A stretch of DNA of 10,122 nt from Candidatus Aminicenantota bacterium (GTDB lineage Bacteria > Acidobacteriota > Aminicenantia > Aminicenantales > Aminicenantaceae): NCBI GenBank assembly GCA_030673995.1, contig DAOUYU010000052.1, positions 1 to 10,122 on the forward strand, written 5' to 3'. Under the pieces are notes generated by a model. The model worked only from the letters and a program-made list of their open reading frames with translations, was not told where the DNA came from and did not search any database. Positions within the stretch are counted from its first letter, which is position 1, and the number at the start of each line of letters is the position of its first letter. Below, piece after piece: positions 1-5,668 of the stretch. The position numbers and the translations under genes are program-made.

Positions 1-86
1 ACCTGGACAGTCTCTCCTGATCTGTAGCTATGCGTTCCAGGTGAAGGGAGTGTTGTCCCGCCTCCCTCCCCAGATATAGTCAGGTC
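1..86. other. Left-edge non-coding stretch with small inverted repeat
   Basis: This is the region downstream of the minus-strand C25 protease stop codon. Positions 1-7 (ACCTGGA) and 36-42 (TCCAGGT) are perfect 7-bp inverted copies. On the minus strand a GGGAG...CTCCC pair could form a short stem, but no T-run follows, so I do not call a terminator. No coding sequence is recognisable here and the window edge prevents a better reading. Confidence 0.3.
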
Positions 87-2465
87 TTACTTGCGACTGA
101 AACTGGCTTGGATCGACTTATCGGAATCCATAGAAATGGTGATGGGATTGTCATTTTCCTGTTCTTGAGAAATATCTCCTATCCATCCACCGAAATTATA
201 AAAATTCTCAGGGATGGCGGTCAAGATTACTTCTGTTCCATCATCGCAGGTGTAGGTTCCCGGCTCAGGGTCGGTTGTTCCACCGGCCGAAGAAGCAACA
301 GTCAGATTGTACTGGTGAATAAAATTGGCCTGGATTGATATGACCGAATCCACAGTTAAAACGAGGGGATTGTCATTTTCCTGCCCTTCAGGGACATCTC
401 CTGACCATCCGCTGAATCTATAATTTGTCTCAGCTGTGGCTGTTAGTGAAACCGCAGTTTCATCAGCATAGATATACTCCCCTGGTTCAGGATCCGTCGT
501 CCCCCCTGTTCCTGAAGAGATGATCAATAAATTCCCCATGATAGCTTTCAGGGAAGCCACAGGATCGCCGTAGAGGTTGAAATCAAAAAGATTCATCCAC
601 GACTCGTCTCCAAACCATCCACCGCTGATCCCCATATCACTCTTTACATCGTAAAGGGCTACAGCCGCTTTTTTATCATTACCAACAAGCTCCTTCCCGT
701 AAAAATAAGCGACACTTGCAATATCACAGTAATATTTGTTTCCCGTATCCCAGGAACCCAGGATATACCAGCAAACCCTGCTTGAACTCAAAATGGCAAT
801 TGCCCCATTATATAGTAAAGCGGTTCCAAGATTTTGCGATGACTCTGGACGTCCATTGTCGCAAGAGCCCTGGAAAACAAAAGAGGGAAAGTCATCATTC
901 AATAAATGAGCATCAAACGTACTCATTATTGTCCCCTGACCACAACCTTCGTATCCAATAAATGCATTCCAGGTGCTTCCATGTCCATTCCACCATACCA
1001 GTCCGTATGGAAGAAGTTTCCATCTTTCTTTTACTAAAAGATCCGAAAGCTCCACATCTGAAGAAAAAAATGAATCAGCTTCGGCACATGCACTCCCTTG
1101 CATGTACATCGTCCAGGAAGAATATCCTGCTGAAGATAAATAATCTGATTTCATCGCCTCACCCAAGTAAGCGGCATCCGTCGAACCATCAAAATAACTC
1201 ATCGGCAGCAAGGCGTTAAGCCTCCAGCTTGTGTCACTCATAGGGCTCATACTGCCAAGAGCGGGTGTGCCTCCATACCTTATTATTTTGCTTAAAACTG
1301 AATCTAGATCTGCTACCCCCTCATAAACGGGAATCCTTCCTACATAGACCTCGTTGGCAAAATCCACTCCCCCAACTGCTCTGTCATCAGAATACTCGCC
1401 AAAATAACCATCACCGTCAAGATCCCAGTTTCCCGTCAGATCAGCATAGAAATAATCCGTGGGAGCTTCATCATTATCTGGACTTCCCTCCGCTCTTCGT
1501 CTAGGCCAACACATCTTCATCGGCACATCTCCCACCGCATCGGAATCCAAGCTCGGATCATCTGGGTCAGGATTCCCTATCAATAAAACATATTTTATCG
1601 AATAGCTTAGATAATTATTTTTCAGCCAATCTCTCATCTTCTCTGCAGTGCCGTTTGGAGATTGGCCTTCCAGACTGCCATAATCATCCTCTGTGATTAA
1701 TAAGGGAGAATACCCCCAGTCCGTTAAAAAATTCATGAAATCACTCAGTTTTGTGCTGTTCGATTCTATAGCATTTGTGGTTATTATCACATAATCGAAT
1801 GTTTGCAACGGCTTCGCAACGGCCTTCCCGTATGTGTACCATTCCTTTGCCTCTGTATAATTGGTTAGTACTTTCTTAGCCCTTACCTCCATTACTCTAT
1901 CTGAAATCTCCACGCCTGTTACAACTCTGCTTCGCGGTCTTGTAAAGCGAATACTCAAACGGACTTCGGGAATAAACCTTAAATCTTGTGTTACAGGATT
2001 ATACTGGAAAGGAGTGTATTTGATGTTAATGATTCTCCACTTTCTCATCTGAGAGAGCCCCAGATATTCAACAACTTTCCCAGGATAATTAGAGTCATTT
2101 GAATAGATGTCGGCTTTCTCTCCTAAAATTCTTTCTCCGTTGATCCTAGTGACCACTGGCGGTAACTCCCTGATTTGAAACGTCCCGAGATGTACTGCGC
2201 TTGTTTCAAAATATTCAACTTCAACGTCATGTCCATCAACATCGGGAGGCACTGCGATACGAAAAATTTTCGAAGGCAGGTCAGGATAACCCGGGATCCC
2301 GTAAGAATAATATCCCGGCATCGATATCCTATGGTATCCATCCTCTGTTATTTCAATATGATAAATCGGTGCTTTGAATTGATAGGTCTGATCACTATAG
2401 AGATATACTCCCAAACAGAAATAGAGAAATGCTAAAAAAAAGAAATTTCTTTTTTTATTTCGCAT
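87..2465 (-). CDS. Secreted gingipain-family (peptidase C25) cysteine protease with two C-terminal InlB-type repeats
   Basis: Predicted exported cysteine endopeptidase of 792 aa. With the start at 2465 it has a classic signal peptide: basic MRNKKRN, then a hydrophobic stretch FFFLAFLYFCLGVYLYS. Residues about 25-205 resemble the C25 propeptide domain. The catalytic domain (about 220-640) holds the His-Cys pair expected for the family, His495 in WWNGHGS and Cys535 in FQGSCDNG, an Asp-rich DLDGDG loop at 348-353 that may bind calcium, and the end signature NLYGDP near 630-635. Two tandem repeats with GGTTDPEPG and FxGWxGD motifs follow; these are typical bacterial surface-protein modules. No type IX sorting domain or LPxTG motif is visible, so release or surface retention is undecided. 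An in-frame ATG at 2525 would add 20 residues; I prefer 2465 because it begins the signal peptide, though both starts have purine-rich GTAGAGAG sequence upstream. The gene is divergent from the sigma operon. Confidence 0.88.
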   Translation of the reverse strand: MRNKKRNFFFLAFLYFCLGVYLYSDQTYQFKAPIYHIEITEDGYHRISMPGYYSYGIPGYPDLPSKIFRIAVPPDVDGHDVEVEYFETSAVHLGTFQIRELPPVVTRINGERILGEKADIYSNDSNYPGKVVEYLGLSQMRKWRIINIKYTPFQYNPVTQDLRFIPEVRLSIRFTRPRSRVVTGVEISDRVMEVRAKKVLTNYTEAKEWYTYGKAVAKPLQTFDYVIITTNAIESNSTKLSDFMNFLTDWGYSPLLITEDDYGSLEGQSPNGTAEKMRDWLKNNYLSYSIKYVLLIGNPDPDDPSLDSDAVGDVPMKMCWPRRRAEGSPDNDEAPTDYFYADLTGNWDLDGDGYFGEYSDDRAVGGVDFANEVYVGRIPVYEGVADLDSVLSKIIRYGGTPALGSMSPMSDTSWRLNALLPMSYFDGSTDAAYLGEAMKSDYLSSAGYSSWTMYMQGSACAEADSFFSSDVELSDLLVKERWKLLPYGLVWWNGHGSTWNAFIGYEGCGQGTIMSTFDAHLLNDDFPSFVFQGSCDNGRPESSQNLGTALLYNGAIAILSSSRVCWYILGSWDTGNKYYCDIASVAYFYGKELVGNDKKAAVALYDVKSDMGISGGWFGDESWMNLFDFNLYGDPVASLKAIMGNLLIISSGTGGTTDPEPGEYIYADETAVSLTATAETNYRFSGWSGDVPEGQENDNPLVLTVDSVISIQANFIHQYNLTVASSAGGTTDPEPGTYTCDDGTEVILTAIPENFYNFGGWIGDISQEQENDNPITISMDSDKSIQASFSRK
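96..314 (-). repeat. Coding tandem repeat 2 (divergent InlB B-repeat-like module)
   Basis: Second module, residues about 718-790 of the protease, ending two residues before the stop. It repeats GGTTDPEPG, FGGWIGD, EQENDNP and a final IQASF. Its spacing from copy 1 is about 216 bp. In the family these beta-grasp-like modules act as extracellular stalks or binding domains; the ligand here is unknown. Confidence 0.8.
321..533 (-). repeat. Coding tandem repeat 1 (divergent InlB B-repeat-like module)
   Basis: First of two roughly 70-residue modules at the C-terminus of the protease (residues about 645-715 from the 2465 start). Each module has GGTTDPEPG, then a Tyr/Thr-rich strand, then FSGWSGD, EGQENDNP and a final IQANF. 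The second copy shares these motifs, and stretches are conserved even in DNA, for example GGGATTGTCATTTTCCTG on the plus strand at about 366 and about 150. This indicates tandem duplication inside the gene. Confidence 0.8.
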
Positions 2466-2591
2466 TTTTCTCTCTACTTTCAAGTTTATGTCTTCAGCCG
2501 AAATTCCGACCAGGCGAACACACATTATAATTTCTCTCTACTCAGCTGCTCAATAAACCAGCTTGAAGGAAGACCCCTCTCCAATTAAATC

Positions 2592-2607
2592 AGTTTTTAT
2601 CATACCA
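2592..2607 (-). promoter_or_regulatory. Possible extended -10 promoter of the C25 protease gene
   Basis: On the minus strand the sequence reads TGTGGTATGAT, giving an extended -10 (TGn followed by TATGAT; hexamer at 2604-2599). No good -35 hexamer lies 17-18 bp upstream, where an A-run sits instead, but an extended -10 can compensate. The predicted transcript start near 2592 gives a leader of about 65 nt to the ATG at 2525, or about 125 nt to the ATG at 2465. This is a motif reading only. Confidence 0.3.
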
Positions 2608-2658
2608 CAGTTTTTTTTACTCTATCTACGTTTTTTCGTATGTTTCTCTCTCCGGTAT

Positions 2659-2792
2659 AAAAGGGGGACGTAAAAGGGGAACATCCCCTTCTTCTGTCCC
2701 CTTCTTCTGCAAGATTTGACATTTACATGAAAAACGGGCTAATTATCATTAAGAATAAAAGGTGCGTCAAATGTTGAGATGCGACCCCTTTC
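2659..2792. repeat. REP/MITE-like palindromic non-coding element
   Basis: This stretch between the divergent genes is not coding and is full of short repeats. AAGGGGA (2674-2680) and TCCCCTT (2684-2690) form a perfect 7-bp hairpin with loop ACA. TCCCCTTCTTCTG occurs twice in direct tandem (2684-2696, 2697-2709). ATTTGAC (2714-2720) is the inverse of GTCAAAT (2766-2772). The outer ends AAAGGGG (about 2660-2666) and CCCCTTT (2785-2791) are also inverse. The pattern resembles the GGGGAC-type repeats that accompany REP-associated IS200-like transposases. No transposase is present, so it would be a non-autonomous copy or relic. The rest of the 2526-2884 spacer holds only the promoter candidates listed separately. 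Confidence 0.5.
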
Positions 2793-2822
2793 AATTCCTC
2801 GCAACATTTATTCTCCAATTGT

Positions 2823-2850
2823 GTAACCTTTTCTTAAAAGGCTAGTCTTA
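2823..2850 (+). promoter_or_regulatory. ECF-type promoter of the sigma operon (likely autoregulated)
   Basis: The sequence has a GTAACC -35-like element (AAC at 2825-2827) and GTCTTA (GTC at 2845-2847), with 17 nt between AAC and GTC. This is the AAC...GTC spacing usual for RpoE-like ECF sigma factors. It sits 35 bp upstream of the GTG start of the sigma gene, leaving a short leader with an AAGGA ribosome site. A perfect 6-bp palindrome CCTTTT-CTT-AAAAGG (2827-2841) fills the spacer and could be an operator. Autoregulation is inferred from the motif and the family habit. Confidence 0.55.
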
Positions 2851-2884
2851 ATATATAAATAGATTTAAAAAAGGAACAACACGA

Positions 2885-3442
2885 GTGAATTCGACGACCG
2901 ATAACCAATTGATGGAAGAAGTCAAGGAAGGAAAAGTGGAAAGACTGGCTATTCTTTTTGAGCGGCATCAAGTCCCCCTATACAACTTTTTTCTCCGTCT
3001 AACAGGAAACCGCGGTACCAGCGAAGACCTGGTGCAGGATGTCTTCTTTCGCATATTGAAATACCGCTCCACTTACCGGGGCGAGAGCAAATTCACCATC
3101 TGGATGTATCAGATCGCGCGTAATGCCCACATCGATCACTTAAGGAAAAGAAAGGAAGAAATTCCACTCGAGGAACAGTGGGATGAGGCCTCAAGCCGAG
3201 AGCCTGGCCCCTCCGAAAGCGTGGAACAGCTCCAGGACATCGTTCTGCTGCGGCAAGCGCTAGCCAAACTTCCTCTTAAAAAAAGGGAAGTCCTGGTTCT
3301 CAGCCGCTTTCAGAATCTAAAGTATAAAGAAATCGCCGAACTTTTTGACTGCCATATAGGAACGGTGAAGGCCCATGTTCACAGGGCAACCAAAGAACTG
3401 GGAAAGATCTATTTTAAACTTTCAGGAGGCATGGTCTCATGA
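2885..3442 (+). CDS. ECF-family RNA polymerase sigma factor (RpoE-like)
   Basis: An alternative sigma factor of 185 aa, normal for group-4 (ECF) sigmas, which have only regions 2 and 4. Region 2 (about 20-92) contains the core-binding DLVQDVF motif at 48-54 and the -10-binding segment WMYQIARNAHIDHLRKRK at 73-90. An acidic linker follows (91-112). Region 4 (about 113-175) has LPLKKREVLVL and the helix-turn-helix YKEIAELFDCHIGTVKAHVHRA, which recognises the -35 element. The start is GTG at 2885 with AAGGA at 2871-2875, 9 nt away. The stop overlaps the start of the anti-sigma gene (ATGA), implying translational coupling and balanced sigma/anti-sigma amounts. It most likely reads its own promoter at 2823-2850. 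The stimulus is unknown. Confidence 0.93.
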   Translation: MNSTTDNQLMEEVKEGKVERLAILFERHQVPLYNFFLRLTGNRGTSEDLVQDVFFRILKYRSTYRGESKFTIWMYQIARNAHIDHLRKRKEEIPLEEQWDEASSREPGPSESVEQLQDIVLLRQALAKLPLKKREVLVLSRFQNLKYKEIAELFDCHIGTVKAHVHRATKELGKIYFKLSGGMVS

Positions 3443-4257
3443 AATGTAAACATATAAAAGTAAAATTTCCGGATTTTTTAATCGGAGAGTTGGAAGACAT
3501 ATCTAAAAAAGAGATTCAGGAGCATGTGAGCACCTGCTTCTCCTGCAGAGAGGAACTGGAGAGCCTGAGTGAAATCTGGACAAAGCTGGGTGTCCTTCCA
3601 CAGGAACAGCCCAGCGATTCCCTGCGTTCCCGTTTCTATGGCATGCTCGATGCCTATAAACAGGGTCTCGAACAGGAAAAAGTGAAGCCTAGAGTACATA
3701 AACTTCAGGGCGGCTGGCTTACGCACTGGTGGCCTAGACAGCCGGCATTCCAGGTCACCTTTTCCCTTGCTCTTTTACTCGTTGGCTTGACAGCAGGTTA
3801 TCTTCTCAACTTAAACGGAAAAAAAGTCTATGAAGTGGCCTCTCTTCGCCAGGAAGTCCAGGGCATGCGCCAGACACTAGCTATTTCCCTGCTGGAACAG
3901 TCTTCTCCGACTGAGAGGCTCAGAGGAGTCGGCCTGAGTTACCGAATGGAAAAGCCAAATAAAAAAATCATCCAGTCCCTCCTGGACATCTTGGACAACG
4001 ACTCGAATGTTAACGTCCGGCTCGCGGCTGTGGATGCCCTCTACCTTTTCCATGATAATCCCACAGTCAAGGAAGGCCTCATCCAATCCCTCTCTAGACA
4101 AACTTCTCCCCTGGTTCAGGTATCGCTCATAGACCTTATGGTCAACATGCACGAAAGGCGTGCCATCGAATCTCTGAAACAATTAATACAGGATGAAAAA
4201 TTTAATCCCGATGTGAAAAATCATGCTGAACAAGGAATACAGCAGCTTACGTATTAG
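3439..4257 (+). CDS. Membrane anti-sigma factor: zinc-finger (zf-HC2/ZAS) N-terminus, one TM segment, HEAT-repeat C-terminus
   Basis: Predicted regulator of the sigma factor encoded just upstream (4-bp ATGA overlap). It is 272 aa. The N-terminus carries the ZAS-type zinc motif H29-x3-C33-x2-C36 (HVSTCFSC), with an additional C3/H5, the usual sigma-binding domain of anti-sigma factors. A hydrophobic segment at about 104-124 (VTFSLALLLVGLTAGYLL) is the single membrane span. After it come a short heptad-like helix (about 128-152) and three or four HEAT-like helical repeats at about 155-270, for example NVNVRLAAVDALYLF and PLVQVSLIDLM. By topology the zinc domain is cytoplasmic and the HEAT domain lies outside the inner membrane, where it would be the sensor or docking surface. 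Release of sigma by proteolysis or by conformational change cannot be told from sequence. Confidence 0.85.
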   Translation: MKCKHIKVKFPDFLIGELEDISKKEIQEHVSTCFSCREELESLSEIWTKLGVLPQEQPSDSLRSRFYGMLDAYKQGLEQEKVKPRVHKLQGGWLTHWWPRQPAFQVTFSLALLLVGLTAGYLLNLNGKKVYEVASLRQEVQGMRQTLAISLLEQSSPTERLRGVGLSYRMEKPNKKIIQSLLDILDNDSNVNVRLAAVDALYLFHDNPTVKEGLIQSLSRQTSPLVQVSLIDLMVNMHERRAIESLKQLIQDEKFNPDVKNHAEQGIQQLTY

Positions 4258-4269
4258 GAGAAGGCATCG

Positions 4270-4370
4270 ATGAAAAAAATCATACTGACATCGTTGGCTG
4301 TATTTCTAATAGGGATTATCGCTTTGATACCCTGAACGGGGATATTCTAATAGGCAAAAAAAACGAATAA
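4270..4370 (+). pseudogene. Internally deleted remnant of a second DUF4097-like exported protein gene
   Basis: An intact AGGAG site (4256-4260) precedes ATG 4270, which opens a signal-peptide-like stretch MKKIILTSLAVFLIGIIALIP ending at TGA 4333-4335. In another frame, from about 4314, the DNA encodes DYRFDTLNGDILIGKKNE and stops at TAA 4368-4370. This tail matches the C-terminus of the next gene (EYQFKTYSGDILIRKAK). I therefore read it as the beginning and end of a paralogue whose middle, roughly 240 codons, has been deleted with loss of frame at about 4309-4314. TTCTAATAGG occurs at 4304-4313 and again at 4345-4354. A 21-residue hydrophobic peptide could still be made. Assembly collapse between paralogues is an alternative. 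Confidence 0.7.
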
Positions 4371-4387
4371 CTTCATAGGAGGATAAA

Positions 4388-5221
4388 ATGAGAAAAACTC
4401 AATTGTATCTCACAGTATTTACTCTTTTTCTTTTCGCAGGCACATTATGCTACGGGCAGGAAAAAGTCGACCGGGTGACTGTGCCCTTCAGCAATCCCTC
4501 AAAGCCGGGATTGGTCAAAGCCCATACTTACAACGGCGGAATAACTGTCAAAGGTTATAACGGCAAAGAGGTCATCATTGAAGCACGACTTCGAGGGGAA
4601 ATACTCACCGAAAAAAAGAAAATCAGCGAGAAGGCTAAGGGGATGCGGTTAATACAGACTAGAACCACTGGCCTGTCTGTCGTGGAAGAGGACAATGTTA
4701 TGAGTATAAGTGTTGAATCATCAAAAAAGACTGTTGACCTCACGATTCAAGTCCCCTTTTCAACCTCGCTGAAACTACACGGCTACAAAAATGGAGACAT
4801 AACAGTGGATAAGGTCAACGGAGAGATTGAAGTGGACCGTTATAAGGGAGAATTGAAGTTCACCGATGTATCAGGAGCTGTGGTTGCTCATGCGTACAGC
4901 GGAAATATCACCGTAACATTCGTAAAAGTTGACCCTGAAAAGCCAATGTCATTCAGCAACTGGAAGGGAGACATTGATGTGACTTTTCCCGCTAACATCA
5001 AGGCCAATATGAAAATGAAATCAGACCGGGGCGAAATATACAGCGATTTTGATTTAAAAATAATGCCAACCCCTCAAGAAGCTTTAAAAGGCTCAAGAAA
5101 AAAAGATGGAAAATACAGAATCAGTATCGGCCAGTTCATCTACGGAACAATAAGCGGAGGAGGTCCTGAGTATCAATTCAAAACGTACAGCGGAGATATC
5201 CTTATCCGGAAGGCCAAATAG
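4388..5221 (+). CDS. Exported DUF4097-family (putative adhesin-like beta-repeat) protein
   Basis: A 277-aa exported protein. Residues 1-23 form a signal peptide (MRKTQLYLTVFTLFLFAG... CYG), probably cleaved before QEKVD; the cysteine at 21 does not sit in a good lipobox. The mature part is a run of short beta-strand repeats with G-[DEN]-I-x-V motifs: NGGITVKGYNG (49-59), NGDITVDKVNGEIEVD (135-150), SGNITVTF (171-178), KGDIDVTF (193-200) and a final SGDILI (268-273). This is the pattern of the DUF4097 (DUF4098/putative adhesin) beta-helix family. Molecular function is not established. It has a strong AGGAGG site at 4377-4382, 5 nt from ATG, and is the last gene of the sigma/anti-sigma operon. 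It is therefore a likely product of the stress response and perhaps works in the periplasm or at the outer surface. Confidence 0.8.
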   Translation: MRKTQLYLTVFTLFLFAGTLCYGQEKVDRVTVPFSNPSKPGLVKAHTYNGGITVKGYNGKEVIIEARLRGEILTEKKKISEKAKGMRLIQTRTTGLSVVEEDNVMSISVESSKKTVDLTIQVPFSTSLKLHGYKNGDITVDKVNGEIEVDRYKGELKFTDVSGAVVAHAYSGNITVTFVKVDPEKPMSFSNWKGDIDVTFPANIKANMKMKSDRGEIYSDFDLKIMPTPQEALKGSRKKDGKYRISIGQFIYGTISGGGPEYQFKTYSGDILIRKAK

Positions 5222-5254
5222 CAGAAACGACTCTGTCTTTTATTCACCCGAGAG

Positions 5255-5287
5255 AAAAAGGGCCCCTTCGGGGGCCCTTTTTTTTTT
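5255..5287 (+). terminator. Strong intrinsic terminator with UUCG tetraloop
   Basis: GGGCCCC (5260-5266), TTCG loop (5267-5270), GGGGCCC (5271-5277), then ten T residues (5278-5287). It lies 34-39 bp after the DUF4097 stop and closes the sigma operon. The complementary strand has five T after the same stem (AAAAA at 5255-5259), so it may also stop transcripts arriving from the convergent minus-strand operon. Confidence 0.95.
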
Positions 5288-5330
5288 CACTTAGCCAAAG
5301 CTATTTTGCCTGGATTATTCACGAGTCGAG

Positions 5331-5400
5331 GTTGCTGTAGCGGCAAGGCCGCAGCCCATGAAGCTGTAATGAACTACCGCGAATGGGCTGCAACGAAGCC
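5331..5400. repeat. Palindromic intergenic repeat A
   Basis: A GC-rich non-coding segment. GCAGCCCAT (5351-5359) and ATGGGCTGC (5383-5391) are perfect inverted copies. A second, smaller hairpin, GCGGC-AAG-GCCGC, abuts the left arm at about 5340-5352. Composition differs from flanking AT-rich spacer. The element directly adjoins repeat B, so the two may be one composite element. Confidence 0.5.
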
Positions 5401-5405
5401 CCCAA

Positions 5406-5488
5406 GTCATTGCGAGGAGCGAAGCGACGTGGCAATCTCATGCCTGTGGCGCATCATCATGAGATCGCCACGCTTCGCTCGCGATGAC
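5406..5488. repeat. Palindromic intergenic repeat B, 'CATTGCGAGGAGCGAAGCGACG' type
   Basis: The left arm at 5406-5442 (GTCATTGCGAGGAGCGAAGC, continuing ACGTGGCAATCTCATG) and the right arm at 5458-5488 (CATGAGATCGCCACGCTTCG, continuing CTCGCGATGAC) are near-perfect inverted copies around a short loop. The right arm lacks a few bases and has a few changes. This motif is a known class of widespread dispersed palindrome in many bacterial genomes and commonly gives rise to false hypothetical proteins containing CEERSDVAIS. It is non-coding and probably mobile in trans, or transcribed into a hairpin. Confidence 0.85.
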
Positions 5489-5668
5489 AATTTAATTATA
5501 ATAAAAGTCGTCAGATTTGCTCGCCCGAAGGGTAAAAAATGCCGACAGATAGTTAAAAGGAATTCATGAAATAAAGCGGTCACCTTAGTCTATATGAGAA
5601 AGCATACAAATATGCTGATAACATGGATATTATGTAATGGTGTCGGCAGTTTTTATGAATAATTCAGG
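5489..5668. other. AT-rich convergent spacer with long-range inverted repeat
   Basis: No gene is supported here. TGCCGAC (5540-5546, preceded by an A-run) pairs with GTCGGCA (5642-5648, followed by a T-run), enclosing about 95 bp. Inside is a perfect hairpin, AGCATA-CAAA-TATGCT (5601-5616). The enclosed unit could be a small mobile relic or a structured transcript. No T-rich terminator immediately follows the enolase-family gene that ends at 5669. Confidence 0.35.

Noticed and set aside
2466..2525. N-terminal 20-residue extension of the C25 protease (start at 2525)
   Set aside because: The start at 2465 gives a standard signal peptide directly; the extension would bury it behind a charged segment. 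Kept only as an alternative.
5306..5569. Open frame of 87 codons on the plus strand containing CEERSDVAIS
   Set aside because: It is a translation of the two palindromic repeats; this peptide is a classic false protein created by that dispersed repeat, and it has no ribosome site.
5601..5616. Hairpin AGCATA-CAAA-TATGCT as a terminator
   Set aside because: It is AT-rich and is not followed by a T-run on either strand.
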